The translations under genes and the position numbers were made by a program. Shown one piece after another: positions 33,433 through 46,600 of a stretch of DNA of 64,000 nt (position 1 is its first letter; each line of letters starts with the position of its first letter). Under the pieces are notes generated by a model that did no database searches, was not told where the DNA came from, and saw only the letters and a program-made list of their open reading frames with translations. Where the stretch lies: assembly GCA_027886185.1 (NCBI GenBank), contig WOAB01000895.1:806001-870000 (forward strand), given 5' to 3'. This stretch comes from Rheum nobile (Eukaryota > Streptophyta > Magnoliopsida > Caryophyllales > Polygonaceae).

Positions 33433-34295
33433 CTACATTAATATATCAAAATATTTTATTACAAATAATACAATTCTGGAATCTGAAAAAACTGCCGAAG
33501 AAGACGTCGGAGATCTGGAAATGGACATTCCACACGTTACGTGTGGAATGTCCAATTCCGGCGTCTACTCTAGCGAGATTCCGGCGTCTTCTCCGGCGAC
33601 TTTTCGACAAATTTTGCAGATTCCGGCCACATTAAATTGCTCAAAATTTTCCAAAAAAAAAAAAAATCACACTAATTTAACAAATCTAACTAAAATACCA
33701 CTAATTCATACAAATCTAACTAAAAAAATTCACACTAATTCATACAAATCCAACATAAATCCTAAACACCATTTCATACAAATATTACAAATTTCAACCA
33801 TTTCATACAAATATATCTATCAAATTAACCAATAAATGCAAATAACTACTTTAAAATTACACAAAACCAACTATAAAAACACATTAATAATATGGATCTA
33901 CAATATACTAACAAAAAAAAAAATTAACAAAAAACCAAACAAAAATGAATACTCACTAACCTTCAAAGATTTTGATTCTACGTATCGTATGGAGTTTGTT
34001 GACTCGTAACGAAGAGAATACTCACTAATCTTAAAAGATTTTGATTCTACGTAACGTACGGAGTTTGTTGACTCGTAACGAGGAGATCCACGAGGTACGT
34101 TACGCGGGATGGAGAAGTGGGCTGAGAGAGGAGGCGGCGGTTTAGGGTAAAGGAAGAAGAAACCTGGCTTTTAAAACCACTTACACTCTACACGTAACGT
34201 GGGGAGCTGATTCCCACGTTACGTGTGGAACCTTTGCCCACGTTACGTGTGGAGGTTTGAAAAATAGCAAACGGCACGTAACGTGGGGAAATGTT
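33433..34295. other. PMD upstream region and MULE right subterminal region
   Basis: This is probably the promoter side of the PMD gene. GACATTCCACACG and its complement around TTA form a perfect palindrome at 33524-33552. The stretch 33650-33940 is A-rich. A 69-bp unit is tandemly repeated at 33948-34016 and 34017-34085, with ACGT-containing cores differing between copies. Further ACGT-W-ACGT palindromes start at 34195, 34219, 34240 and 34276. Confidence 0.6.
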
Positions 34296-34307
34296 CCACA
34301 CGTTACG
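34195..34307. repeat. Right cluster of ACGT-W-ACGT palindromes
   Basis: Five copies of ACGTAACGT or ACGTTACGT occur within about 110 bp, in contexts such as CACACGTTACGTGCC and CACGTAACGTGGGG. The last one is inside the right TIR. They mirror the left cluster. Confidence 0.88.
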
Positions 34308-34359
34308 TGCCAACCCTATGCGTTAAACAACAAAAATACCTATGCGTTAAAAAGTAAAC
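34296..34359 (-). repeat. Right terminal inverted repeat of the MULE
   Basis: It is the inverted copy of 25061-25124, ending AAAGTAAAC at 34359, followed by TC and the probable target duplication TTGATTTA at 34363-34370. Confidence 0.92.
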
Positions 34360-34362
34360 TCT

Positions 34363-34530
34363 TTGATTTATTATTCTTAGTTTTAATCGACAGCAATTTA
34401 TCGACCTTTCGATTTAGTGTTATCTCGGATAATTAGAATTCTTTCATCATTTACAAAAAAAGCTCGCTATATATTCTCTTTTCTGCTGCAAGTTTCGTAA
34501 TCCCCGATCAGATAGTCGGAGGAGCAAACA
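34363..34530 (+). promoter_or_regulatory. Short upstream region of the helicase gene, bounded by the MULE end
   Basis: Only 168 bp separate the transposon end from the start codon. CTATATATTC at 34467 may be a TATA box, with transcription starting about 34495-34500. The start context AACAATGGCT is a good plant initiation site. Any further promoter elements must lie in the MULE or in introns. Confidence 0.5.
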
Positions 34531-37500
34531 ATGGCTCCGAAGAAGAAACATCAACAGAAGCCAAAGAACAGCAAACCACAGCCCTCGTCGTTGTCTTCTT
34601 CTTCCTCCAGCGGTCCGAAGCTTCAGCTATCGGCGGAGAATGAGCAAAGACTTCGCCGTCTACTACTCAACAAATCTGCCAGTCCCGGCGTCGGCGGCGA
34701 TGGAGGCGGAACGGTACAGCCGTCTGCGGCAAGGCAGGAAACGGAGGAATCACTCTCTCTATCCAGAGCACAGAGGGCTAAGAAGCTCAAAGCGGTTTAC
34801 GAGAAGCTCTCTTGTGAAGGATTCTCTAACGATCAGATTGAACGCGCTCTCTCCGCGCTTAAGGTACGTCATCGAGATTCGTGATACCGTTGCAAAGTGA
34901 TCGCGAAACGTTTTCAATTGAAATGTGTAGTGTATCATCACAAATACAATTGAAATGGCAATATAAAGATTAGGTATTGTTTTAGATATTTTTAGTCAAT
35001 TTTAACTAAAAATCAGTCATAAACAATTGATATTCTTCTTCTTAAACTTCAGTGAAACGTGCAACCTCAAATTTGCGTCAGAATTGATCTCTTATCCAGT
35101 TATCCCTTGTTAAACTAGGTTGTTATCCAATCCTTGGGATGTCTAGTGTTGGGCACTAATCAAGACGCGGAACTTAAATGTGCAGCTAAAAATCTACTTA
35201 ACCGAAACCACTGTATCTACATGTATATGGTCGGACTGCCATTGTAGGATCGACCTATAAAAGGCAAAGATCATTGTCAAGGCTTTGCCTTATTTCATAT
35301 GCACACATATTCTTGATCAGTATAATGTCTTCCAGTAACCACGTCTTTTGAGCACCTTCAACTAGTTGCTGGTAAAACTCAATTAGAAACTTGTCTAAGG
35401 TAGAAAAACAGGGAGCAACCAAAGAATGCTCCCTTGGGGGTTAAGGAATTTAAGGAGTGATTAGGCTGTACTGCTGTAGTACTGAATTTATCCTTAAAAA
35501 CCAAGGAGGTGAAAAGTTGAATTTGTGAATAATTGAAATGAAGTTGTGCAAGCTGGCCATAACCCATGAAAATGACTCAGCACAAAATTTATGAAGAGTG
35601 ACTCCATCTTTGTCATTTATAAGTGTCTTTCTTACAAATAAGTTTCACTTTCTGCCTTAGTGCCATTGTTGTGGGTTTGATATACACTCAGTATTACGGT
35701 GCTAAATCAGTGTAGATATCCCATCAATAAGGTTGCTATTTTTGGCCGGTTGAAAAACAATGGTTCCATGTAGTAGTGGTTATTTTCATATGTTAGCTCG
35801 ACTTTCTAGATATTGACAGCAATTTCAGTGTCAAATTTATGGATATTCAAATTCTGGGCACTGGTAGCATTACATATGGACAATAATGATAATACGATCA
35901 ATGAGAAAGAATAATCCTTTGTAAGACTCTGTTCATGGAGTTGCTTGGAGGATATCATGTGTCACTGGTGTACTGTTTATAATAGTGTTTCTGTTCTGTC
36001 TGTCCATTTTATCTTTTGTCATGTCATATGTTTTTGACTTTGTCATTATATTGAATAGGATGGTGCATCTTTTGAGGTTGCACTTGATTGGTTATGCTTG
36101 AATTTATCACATGGTGATTTGCCTCAGAAGTTCTCGGCTGGGTCTTCCATGCATGCAAATGATGGTACAATATAGGAACATTAATAATTTAAGTTTGTGA
36201 CTGCTCTGTTCACCAATATCTGACAACTAGTTGCTTTATATGCTTAAAAGGGTCTGTTGGTGTCTTGTCTACTGCACGAGATGATTGGACACCTGCACAA
36301 GATACATCAAGAAGGGTTGATGGTGAAGTGTGTGAAACTGCTGTTGAAGTCAAACGGAGTTGGGATGACGAGTCCTTCAATTCTCATCAACCATCTCAAG
36401 CAGATTGGATTCGCCAATATATGGAGAAAGAGGAAGAGGTAAGACAGAAAAGTCATAACTCATAACTCATACATAATTTTCTTCTATTAGTTTGTCTTAG
36501 ACTGATATATAGTTGCATTAACTATATCACAAACGCTTAGAATGAGCATTCACTCTGTGTCTCGGCTTCTTAAATCTGTCCTGAACTTGTGTAGATTAAT
36601 GTATTGATATTCTTGTTGGAGCAAGTTCCTTCATCAGTCAAAGCATAATAAATGGAAAAGTAGAAAGAGTTTGGCTACCAAAACATACTGCAGAATTGTT
36701 CTTATGCTCTGCTTATTGCCTTCAGTTTCTCTATTGCTGGAGGGTGTACTTATTGTTATCTCCCCAGTTTTTGCACGGTCTATTGATATAAAAAAGAAAT
36801 TTATATTTGGTTTCATTTTGAATGTCTTGGTCTGATTGGAAGTTGTTGCTTGTGTATTGCTTTTCTTATAATGATTATAGTGTCTAGTACTAACGGGTCT
36901 AAGAAACTAAAATATATTTACCTGTTGTTTGCAGAATGAATCTGAAACATGGGAAGATAATTTATTTGGTGATGATTCTTCTACGAAGGTAATTGTATTT
37001 TTTATGCTAATATTATTCCAAGATCATAGGATTGGAATTTAATGTCAATGTTAACCTATTCTTCCATTAGACTAGTCAGAACGCCTTAAAACAATAGTAA
37101 GAAACAATAAAACCTCCAGTCCACCCTTTTTAGTCTCGTATCAAGGCGGTGTCATAAACTCATAATACTTTATCCACATCTGCACCCAAAGTATGGAAAT
37201 ATGTTCCTTAATCTTTGTCTTGTTTACTTCAAGGATATTGTTTCCTCTTACTTAGGTCCCAGTATGATCCGATTTTTATTTTGGTCATTGCAATAACAAT
37301 GATAATAATATATCTATTGCTAGTAATGCTCTTTCTCTTACCTTGAAAGGCCAGTGAACCAAGGCCATATGATACAATTGTCACTGAGTACCAAGCTGCA
37401 CATAATGAAGCTATAGCTGCGAAAGCAATGAGAGACAAGAAAAGGCAAGAAAAAGCCAGCAGTCTAATCCGCAAACTCAAACAAGAGATGTCGGTTTTAG

Positions 37501-40500
37501 GTAGCAATTGAACCAATTTTTTTTTTTTTGCCTTCTTAGAGACAAATAGTATATCCTTGCCAATTTTGTGCTTCTGGGAATCAGGAATTTCAGATGACAT
37601 GCTATTGCATAAGCCTGTAAACCAGCCAGTGCAGAGTATATCCCTTAGCGAGGATAGTGATGCAATTGACAAACTTCATGTAGAAGCAACGTCATGCCCT
37701 GATGAGGAAAGTTCGACATTTGAATCTATGACTGCTGGAGATGTTATGCAACAGCATAGCAGTTCAGTGATGTCAAACAATTCCTTGGTTGTTCCTGTAA
37801 CGGACAAGTCTACTACAGAAGAACAATCGGAAGATGTGGAGCTTGGGAATTTCTTCTTGGAGATTGAATCATCCAGTGAAGTCTTGCCTCCTGAAGTCTT
37901 GAAAATGCAGAAAAAGGAGAAATCAAAAGTAATCAGTCACAAGGGTATGGAAACATTGGAGGGAATCTGGAAGAAGGTATACACACAATCTACACTTTTT
38001 ATCGAGCTTCAAGACACTCAATTCTTACACTTCCATATCTTAGTAATTAGGCAGAATATGTGTGGGCAATCTGCTCTGATGAAAGTGCCTCCTGAAGTCT
38101 TTTACTTAGCTGGGTTGTCTTGTTGTCTTTACCCCTTTTGCCTTCTTATTGGTCAGATTTCTGTTCTTTTTCCTGTTCAAAGATCAGCTTATAAACTAAG
38201 AAATTCAATGGCTCATTGCTCCTCTTTGATGGTTTGAAGTCTTCACCTTGTGTTCAGAGATTATATTTTCTTTTCAAATGATATGCATTTTCTATGTCTT
38301 GTAATCATTTGTTAGGTGTACTAATGTTATATATGAAATAAAATGAAGTGACTCACCCAAATCACTCCTAATTCTGTCTTTTGGAGTCTCATATGTGTCC
38401 CCCGTGTATATTAAAGTTTTTGTCCACAAGAAGATCAAATTCAATGTATGCTGATTTGGTTTGCGGACTGTACTTGCAGCTTCTATGTGTATTTTTATAC
38501 GTAAGTGCAAGTGGGAGCATGTGGGCATGTTGTACATGGATGTGCTAATGTGCATTGTGCACATGCACATGTGCATGCTTGCTACTTGCAAAAGGTGGAT
38601 TGGTAGGCATCCTATATTTGGTTAGTGGTGCAAGTTCAATAAGACATTGGCCTTCACATTATCTTTTTTAATTAAAGATGGATTTTGACTATCACATGGT
38701 TTTTCTTAGTTCAAAAATACATTTCCTGCTTGTATTGACTGCATAGATCATTCCTGAATTGACAGGGGGACCCACAAAGAATTCCTAAGGCTCTGCTTCA
38801 CCTATTGTGTGCAAAATCAGGCTGGGATCCTCCAAAATATAATAAAGAAGGTACAAGGGGCAATGGTTTCAATTATACTGTCAGTGTCATGTGTAAATCT
38901 ACAGGCAGGGGCAAGAGCCGAAAAGCTGGTGGTTTGATTTCCCTGCAGCTCCCCGGTCCTGGCAAAAATTATGAGTCTGCTGAGGTACTGGTCTTTTCAA
39001 CTATGAATATGGAAAATCAGTATTTATTGGACACTATTTCTGGAAAAATCGTAGTTTTAGGAGAAGAGAAATAGGTCATATAGTCCTATTGCTAGACATT
39101 CTGCGGCAAAGCTATTTGGTCATACCTACTATAAACTTGCAGAAGCAACATACATTATTCTATCTGATACTAGGTCCACTGGAAAGACTTGTGATAATTT
39201 CAGTCCTTGCTATATCCTAATCCAGAATTGAGAAGGAAGGAAAGTTTGATCACCATAAAATAACAGATCTCTAGAACTTATTGTATGGTTCCCACGTGTT
39301 TGTGGAGGAGATGTAGTTTCCTCAATCTTATTCAATAAAGAGAAAAGAGTTTATGTTCTTCGCAGTTTGTGTATCTATCGCGTCATTTTGGTAGCTAAGT
39401 CTTAAACGAGTATTTTTCATCCCGGTCACCTATAAACGCGGGAACCATCACTTATTAACCAGGCATTTTCCTATAATGAATAGTTAAAATTGTCAGCTTC
39501 TCAGTACTGCTGCTTTAGGTTGTATTGAATTTCTTTTAGATTGTTTTGTAATATTAGCATTACAAAGATCAGTTCTTCTTCCACTAAAGACAATAAATAG
39601 GGAGAAGGGCTTAGGGTAAGGTAATTAGAATTAAACTGTGAAGGTTTGTAACCCATAGCAGAAATGGCTTCAGATTAAGTGGTACCACAAAGGACTTGTA
39701 TAGACAGATATGCAATGAGCCTTAAAGTTTACTACCTCCACTGTTCTTTGTACTCGTGTCATTATTGTCTAGACCTACATACTTCTTTGCTGGTATAGTT
39801 GCTTGAATTAGAGAATGAACCATACCCTTTATTGGATTTCACAAAGGACGCGCTTGACTCTTGTACTTCCTTAGAAATGTGTTTGGACTTGCTTGGAAGA
39901 ATGATCGAAGGATGGATAAGTTTTAGAGTAACTCTATCTGAAATGGTGTTCCATTATACTATTATAGCACAAGCTAGTGATGCCAATTTATTTCCTAAAT
40001 TTCACATTCTCTTGATGCATTTGATGAATTTTTGTGTAATTACGAGCTCTTACAAGGGAGAAACGATATTTTCATTGGCTGTATGAGTTCTTCCTACTGC
40101 AATGCTGGCAATTTCTACATAACCCTCTGAACCTCACTGCTGAGTTGTTTTGGTTTCAGGAAGCGCAGAATAGGGTTGCAATGTTTGCCCTTTATAGGTT
40201 GTTTCCTGATCTACCTTTTGAACTCCTGGTCACAGAGCCATATGCTTTACTTGTTGCTGAATGGGAAGAAGGTGGTTGCTTTATAGTTTCTTTCTTACAT
40301 TTTTGAGAAAGAAATTTTAGATATATTTTCTCTGTTATTAGAAATTGAAAGCGAAAAGAAGGATTGAGATATTTTCATACAATTTTTTTGGAGCCTTGTT
40401 GGAATTGAGAGGTAATCATTGGAACTTTAATCTCTAGGTGAATCATTTAGTGATGTCAAAGGAACCATGGACGATCGAAGAGATGACTTTGTTCAGTCAT

Positions 40501-40626
40501 TGTTGAATGCTGGCTCTCCAGAACTGACATATTCGGAAGTGGGGTCTTCATATAACACTATTGCCAAGTGCACTGAAGAACATCAGATAGCCCAGCTCTC
40601 AAATTTTGCTGCTGCAAATCAACAGA
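34531..40626 (+). other. DExH7-like: DExH7-like exons 1-9: N-terminal UBA and linker region
   Basis: The exons are 34531-34863, 36059-36164, 36251-36438, 36935-36988, 37350-37500, 37585-37976, 38766-38984, 40160-40271 and 40438-40626. Exon 1 ends in a UBA-like helix set (SCEGFSNDQIERALSAL) continued by exon 2 (FEVALDWLCLNL). Exons 3-6 are charged linker with a basic coiled-coil-like stretch in exon 5. Exons 7-8 hold a conserved domain, KALLHLLCAKSGWDPPKY to LFPDLPFELLVTEPY, which resembles a dsRNA-binding-type fold. The exon 9 donor was chosen as A|GTAACA because it alone keeps the frame into exon 10. Confidence 0.85.
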
Positions 40627-43600
40627 GTAACATACCAACCGAATTAAATTATAATGTCCACAGTTCTACTCCCGTATCCAACTTACTCGAAAGATAACTT
40701 TGACTTCTTTTTCTCGTATCTTTGTTTTTATTTAGGCAGTGTGCTGCATGAATGTGCCTTCTATTATGATAAAGCAAATATTACTCATTTCTCCATTTGG
40801 ATTTTCTTGGCTGTTCTGAGTACACCTAAAGTCCTAACAATTTCAAGAATCAAGATGCTAAATGAAGTGGGAGATGGCTATATTTGTTTAGAGTGTAAAG
40901 TGAATACTAAGAATGGAATAAAAATCAAACAAGAAGGCTATCATAAAACAATGCTCAATTAGTTATGCAATTGCCTTCCATCAATATTTCCCCTTAAAAG
41001 ATCCCCCCCCCCCCCCATGAAATTCCTTTAGCATTGTAATAAGCATCATTGGAGAGTTGCTACAGATAAACATGACATAAATGCACTCTGAAGGTGAACA
41101 GAAAAAGCTTCTGTAGAAAATTACTTCATTCTATCATAAAGCATTCCAGTAAAAGCACCATTATAGATTGCTTTTGTCTGAATTAATTCCATTCCATTCA
41201 ATTCTTTGATTTTAATTTTTATGTGTTCGATAAAAAATGTTCTCTATGCAGGGCATAAGTATTCAAGAGAAAAGGAGAATTCTGTACTGCGAAAGGAGCT
41301 TGAGAAGAGAAGGAAGATGCCTAGCTATATGGTTGGTTTTTTTGGTATTGTGGATTTGAATTTTCTGTTGCACTAGTCTCAATACGAAATATCAAGCTCA
41401 TTTTCTTATAGCTGTATTCAGATTCACCTTCAACTTATTCTTAGAGATCTTTGTATTTGTCTGTAATGAATAATGTACTTGATAGTCTGTACAAGAATTG
41501 AGCTAGATCCAAATGCCTCATCATCATATAATTTGGAATCAACCCAAACTCTGAACCTCAAGCATCGCTGTATGCAGTTACAGCCTAACTGTTTAAATGT
41601 AGTTTTAGCATGTGAGATCTTTAGCAATGAGGAAATGCTGTTCTGTAAGATCTTTTTGCAGGCCGAGTGTCAATAGTACTTTGACTTTGTGCATGTGTTT
41701 GGGGCCAAGAAGAATAATTATGTTTTGACATCCATAATAACAGTTCTTTAAAATGCAATTCTTTGGACATTCTTGGATGATAATAAATCACTGTTGAACA
41801 GAAAACGATTCCCATTTTTAGCATTTCTTTTCATGGCTTAGGATAAAAGGCAACCTTATTCTGCTTCATTTTCATTTATAGGATATGTTGAAAAGCAGAG
41901 CCTCACTCCCTATTGCTAAGTCAAAGGATGAAATTTTGCAACTGCTGAAGGAGAATAATGTGCTTGTTGTTTGTGGGGAAACAGGTTCAGGGAAGACGAC
42001 TCAGGTATTAATTCCATAAATGCTCATATATCTTTCCCATGCATGGCATTGTTTATGAAAATAGGCGATAAATGCTGTACATGAATATACACTTACGAGG
42101 ACAGTCATTTTTTCTGGAAATGCATTATGATATGCATTCAGAGTGTTTCTTATCTAAATTCTTTTTTGTAGGTTCCCCAATATATACTAGATGACATGAT
42201 TGAGACTGGATATGGTGGGCATTGTAACATAATATGTACCCAACCAAGGAGAATAGCTGTGAGTTACATGTCTCTTTTGCCTCTATCACTATTTTTTTAC
42301 CCTTTTGAAAAATACTCCTTCCGTTCGGTAATAAGTGTCAATTTAGCCTTCTATTTTTTTAAGAAATATGGGTCATTTTAGTGTTTTAGGTAATGATTAA
42401 TAGGTGAGTTATGAGGTATGTTATTGGAAATTGCACATATTGATACTTGCTATGCAAATTATCTTTATTCATTGGTTAAAATGTGGTAAGTATTTATTAA
42501 ATTGTAAGTCTAAGAAAATGTTTGTAATGTTTAGCTTAATCATTACATTCCTTAATAGTTGTGTCAAAGGCTAAAATGACAAGTATTATTAAACATAGGG
42601 AGTATATTTTTGTAAACACTTTAACATCATTTGTACAATTGTACTGCATGGTTATCTTTAGTTTCTATTACGCACAGTTCATATTACGTCACTGTATCAT
42701 TGCATGTGTCCGAAATGGTCCTGACTCAAAGCGATGTGGTGTTATTTCAGGGGAATAGGTCTCAAAAAAGTGTTGCTTTATATGTTGAATCATTAAGGGT
42801 CAGATGTCCATGTTATTTAGAATATCAGTACCATAGGTTAATAGGTACCAGGTCTTTCCCTGTTTTGAATAGAAGTTTCGGGGAAATGACTTGAACAGTG
42901 GAATACTTTACTTCCATTTGACCTTACAGGGGACATTGCCTTCTATCTACAGAACTTATAAAACTCTTAGAAAATAGCAATTGATAGAATGATTTGACAT
43001 CCAAAACTTTCCTAATGGAATGTTGGATATACAGTCACCAACTTGAACTCGGAGGAGGAAAAGAAGGGATAATTATATATGCTGTTTATTTGCTATGTTT
43101 TTCTACGGTTAGACTGTTGCATAATTAATGTAATAACCACTTTGATTGAGCAAAAATTAAACTAGGTCAGCGATAGTTTTGGAGATTTACCCACCTAGCT
43201 GGTTATATGAAATCTACCCCGAGTCAGATTGAGGCTGAGGTCTATATCATTCCAATTTTTCATGCAATTTTGTGTTGTAACTGACCGTGTAGCTCATGGT
43301 CAGTGGTTGTTTTTTTCCATTTTGATTTCATTCCCATGTTTACTTCTGCAGATTTCTTTTATTTAGGATGCTTATGCATGCTCTTTGAAAAACAATGTTT
43401 TTTAGAAAGCATGCATTCTAACTGGAGTTTATGTATCATTTGATTGTAATAGTACCTTCTCCAAATATACTGCTTTGTTTACTACTTGATAGATGGACCG
43501 TGCTATGCGAATCTAACACATAAAGTTTCATGTCCAGGCTATTTCTGTTGCTGAAAGGGTTGCAGATGAGAGATGTGAACCTTCTCCTGGCCTAGACGGG

Positions 43601-46600
43601 TCATTGGTTGGTTATCAAGTTCGTCTTGACAGTGCAAGGTTTTCATACTCATTTATATGTATAATTTTTTTTATTAGTTTATCACTTGAATTCAAAATTT
43701 GAGCTTGACTTGCACTAGTAGATTAGTAGGTATACAAGGCTTTAAGTAACATTCTTAATAATCGTTTTATCATACTCTTTAAGAAATTTTTATACTTTAT
43801 CGGCAAGGCTTTTCTTTGCCCGCTTGCTTGCAAGTTTAAGTGCCTAACTGGGTCTTGATGCTAAATATTTTTGAAAAGCAGCTATAGTGTTTCTGAAGCA
43901 GAGTTGCTGTTTATAAAGCAGTATCTGACAATACTCAAAGAAATGCCTATCATGTTTTCAAATTTAAAACAAGACGCATGTTTATAAAATGCCGTCAATT
44001 ATGCAGCATATCATGAATAGTAATTGTATCTAAGAATACTATGCACATAATTTAAACTGCTTATAACTTTCAACCTCAGGAATGACAAAACTAAACTGCT
44101 TTTCTGCACAACGGGAATTCTCTTGAGAAGATTTGCGGTATGCTTCCTGGCTCACTTCAGCTAGTTCTGTATTTGTTACACCTAAAGCTGGCAATCTCTA
44201 CAACATAATTCTTACTCTAGCATTGGGTTTAAGCTTTACTTTTCTGCTCTGGTTGCTTTTTTGTCCATCTTTATTTTGATTTTGATTGTCTTCCTGCCTT
44301 ACTTATAAAGTGACTGTCAGGAAAATGCTTAGTTTCTTGGATAGAATCATCTTCTAGGTAATGACTAGTCCTCGAACAATGGACCTAGGTTTGAGGAGGC
44401 TTATATTTTCTTTCTTCATTTTTCTGCAAGATCATCTTTGATCATTCCGCGAGTATGTGCAGTTTCCCTGGCGATGAATGCTATCATAGATTAGATTTTT
44501 ATTACCGCAATCAGTTGGGGGGAAAGGTTTCAGTGTTAATATTTGGAGGAAGTGGATCTAGTATTTTGTCTATGCTTGGTGAACTTACGGGGGCCATGTA
44601 GTCTTAGATTGGATATTGTACGAGGATAAGTAGATAACCATTGGTGAGAGGAGACAACTAAATTCATCACGGTTAAACATTATTATTTCTTGGAAGTCAG
44701 TATCTCCTAGGTAATATTGGTTGAAATCAATTGCATCTCAAACAAAAAAGTTGTATGGTTACCTGTCTGCACATTTTCTGTGCATGTGTATGAAAATACA
44801 TGCAGCTGCTGATAGTTAAAGAATTGTCTAAATGCATGCATGGCAGTGATCTCCATGTTGTTAAATTGATGTCATGCCCTTTTTTGAGTGAGAAACATTA
44901 TTACACATATCTCTCTATCGATTATTATGATCCCTTTTCCCATAAAGTTAGTTCACTCTTCATTTTCAAAGTGGGATTTTTTTTGGAGGAAGATAGAACG
45001 ATAAAAGAATAAGAATACTGTGGATGAAGATCAATAGAAGATGAGGGGTAAAACCCTTCCTTCCAGCAAAGCAAAATTTTCAGGAAATCCTTGAATTTTT
45101 GTGGAGGAACTTTTCAAAAGTTTGTCAATATAATATTTTTTGGAATTCGTTAGATACTTGAATGCAAAGTTGAAATAAAAAAAATGTGAGGTTGCCTTTC
45201 AATGTGCTTTTATCCAACTTTATGATCATTTATGTTCTTAGAGTGAATAATAATTGCATTGTCACACAAAATTCATTGCCCAAGTCATTCATTACAATGT
45301 ATGTTTATCCCATATATGTTTGTATTTTTGTTCTATTATTTCTCATACTGACCTTGTTAATTGCGATGCATAGGGTGATCAGGACTTGGCTGGTGTTACT
45401 CATGTCATAGTTGACGAAGTGCACGAAAGATCGCTATTGGTGAGCTTCTTTCTCCTAGAATTGTACCAAAAACAAATTAGGGCTTTATGTAGGGACAAGA
45501 AAAAGGTCTCCTGCATGGGAAGCTTCTTTTTGTTTGTTTGTTTGTAGGTAGCTGCATTGTAGTATTCTAACAAACCCAACCTTTCTATATGCAATTGAAA
45601 CTCTCTTTTCAAACCAGTGTAGTTGTTTTATAGACAAAAGATTATAATTCTGAAAAGCTGAAAGTCTCTTTTCATACTTGGCAGGGTGATTTTCTTCTTA
45701 TTGTTTTGAAGAGCTTGCTTCAAAAGCAAGCTGCTGATGGCATGCCAACATTGAAAATCATTCTTATGTGAGGGATCGTAAACAATGATTTGAATGAGAT
45801 CTTCTGATTTTTTTCTAGTTTAAGATGCCATTTATTTCATCTTAACGTTCAGGTCTGCAACAGTTGATGCTGGTTTATTCTCTAGATACTTTGGTGTGTG
45901 TCCTGTAATAACTGCAGAAGGTCGAACTCATCCGGTGTCAACATACTTTCTTGAAGATATATATGAAAGAACCAACTACCGCCTTGCATCAGATTCTCCA
46001 AACTACTTAAGGTTTGATACAACTAAGGTATATTATCTGCAATTCTATAATTTCCACTATTCCATACAGTTATATTATAGTTTATATTCCATTCAAAAAA
46101 AGTCTCTTCTCTATTCCAGTTATATTTTCTTTTATTTTGGGACAGAAAGAACATTTGTCCTTGCTTCTTTCATTTTCTCCTGTATTTATGAAGAAAGTTG
46201 GTTTCTTTTATCTAGAAAAGAAGCTTTATCTAATTTTACTCTTTATTTAATTATTTGTTTGTCATTTTTCCTCTTATGCTAGTTTAGTTTTTTTTTTTCT
46301 GTTTTGTATATGTCAATGGGACTTGGGATTTATTTGGATGGTTTCCATTTTTAAGCAAAACCCTCTTCAATTTGATCTTGAATATTTCAAGACTGAGTAG
46401 AGCAAATAGCCAGCAATAGGGGGCTGAATACCAGACTTTGTAAAAACTGCCTCGACGCATCCCTAGAAAATTGACCTGATGACAGACAACCCAAAATCTG
46501 AAATCATCAAGAATTGATGATCTAACCAAAGATCCAATTAACCTGATAAGTGATAACTAATTGATCCAAAGCCTTACACTTCCACAATCCAGATGGCCTA

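Larger units (their letters stand above)
25058..34362. mobile_element. Large Mutator-like element (MULE) carrying transposase-OTU and PMD genes, about 9.3 kb
   Basis: The 64-bp inverted repeats at 25061-25124 and 34296-34359 match at about 58 positions. They are flanked by TTGATTTA at 25050-25057 and 34363-34370, a probable 8-9 bp target duplication as Mutator transposition makes. Inside are a MULE-domain transposase fused to an OTU protease (+, 26323-30249) and, convergently, a plant mobile domain gene (-, 33432-30979). Many ACGT-T/A-ACGT palindromes lie near both ends and beside the genes. The transposase has many stops, so this copy is not autonomous. MULEs carrying OTU or PMD genes are known separately; both in one TIR-bounded unit is notable. 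Confidence 0.88.

Noticed and set aside
39799..40086. Open frame within the helicase intron 7 as an extra exon
   Set aside because: Exon 7 joins exon 8 in phase with conserved sequence, and this frame has no matching motif or needed splice sites.
40438..40697. Exon 9 of the helicase extending to the TAA at 40695, or a U12-type donor at 40674
   Set aside because: Only the donor at 40627 keeps phase into the conserved exon 10 start; no U12 branch-site consensus is visible upstream of 41252.
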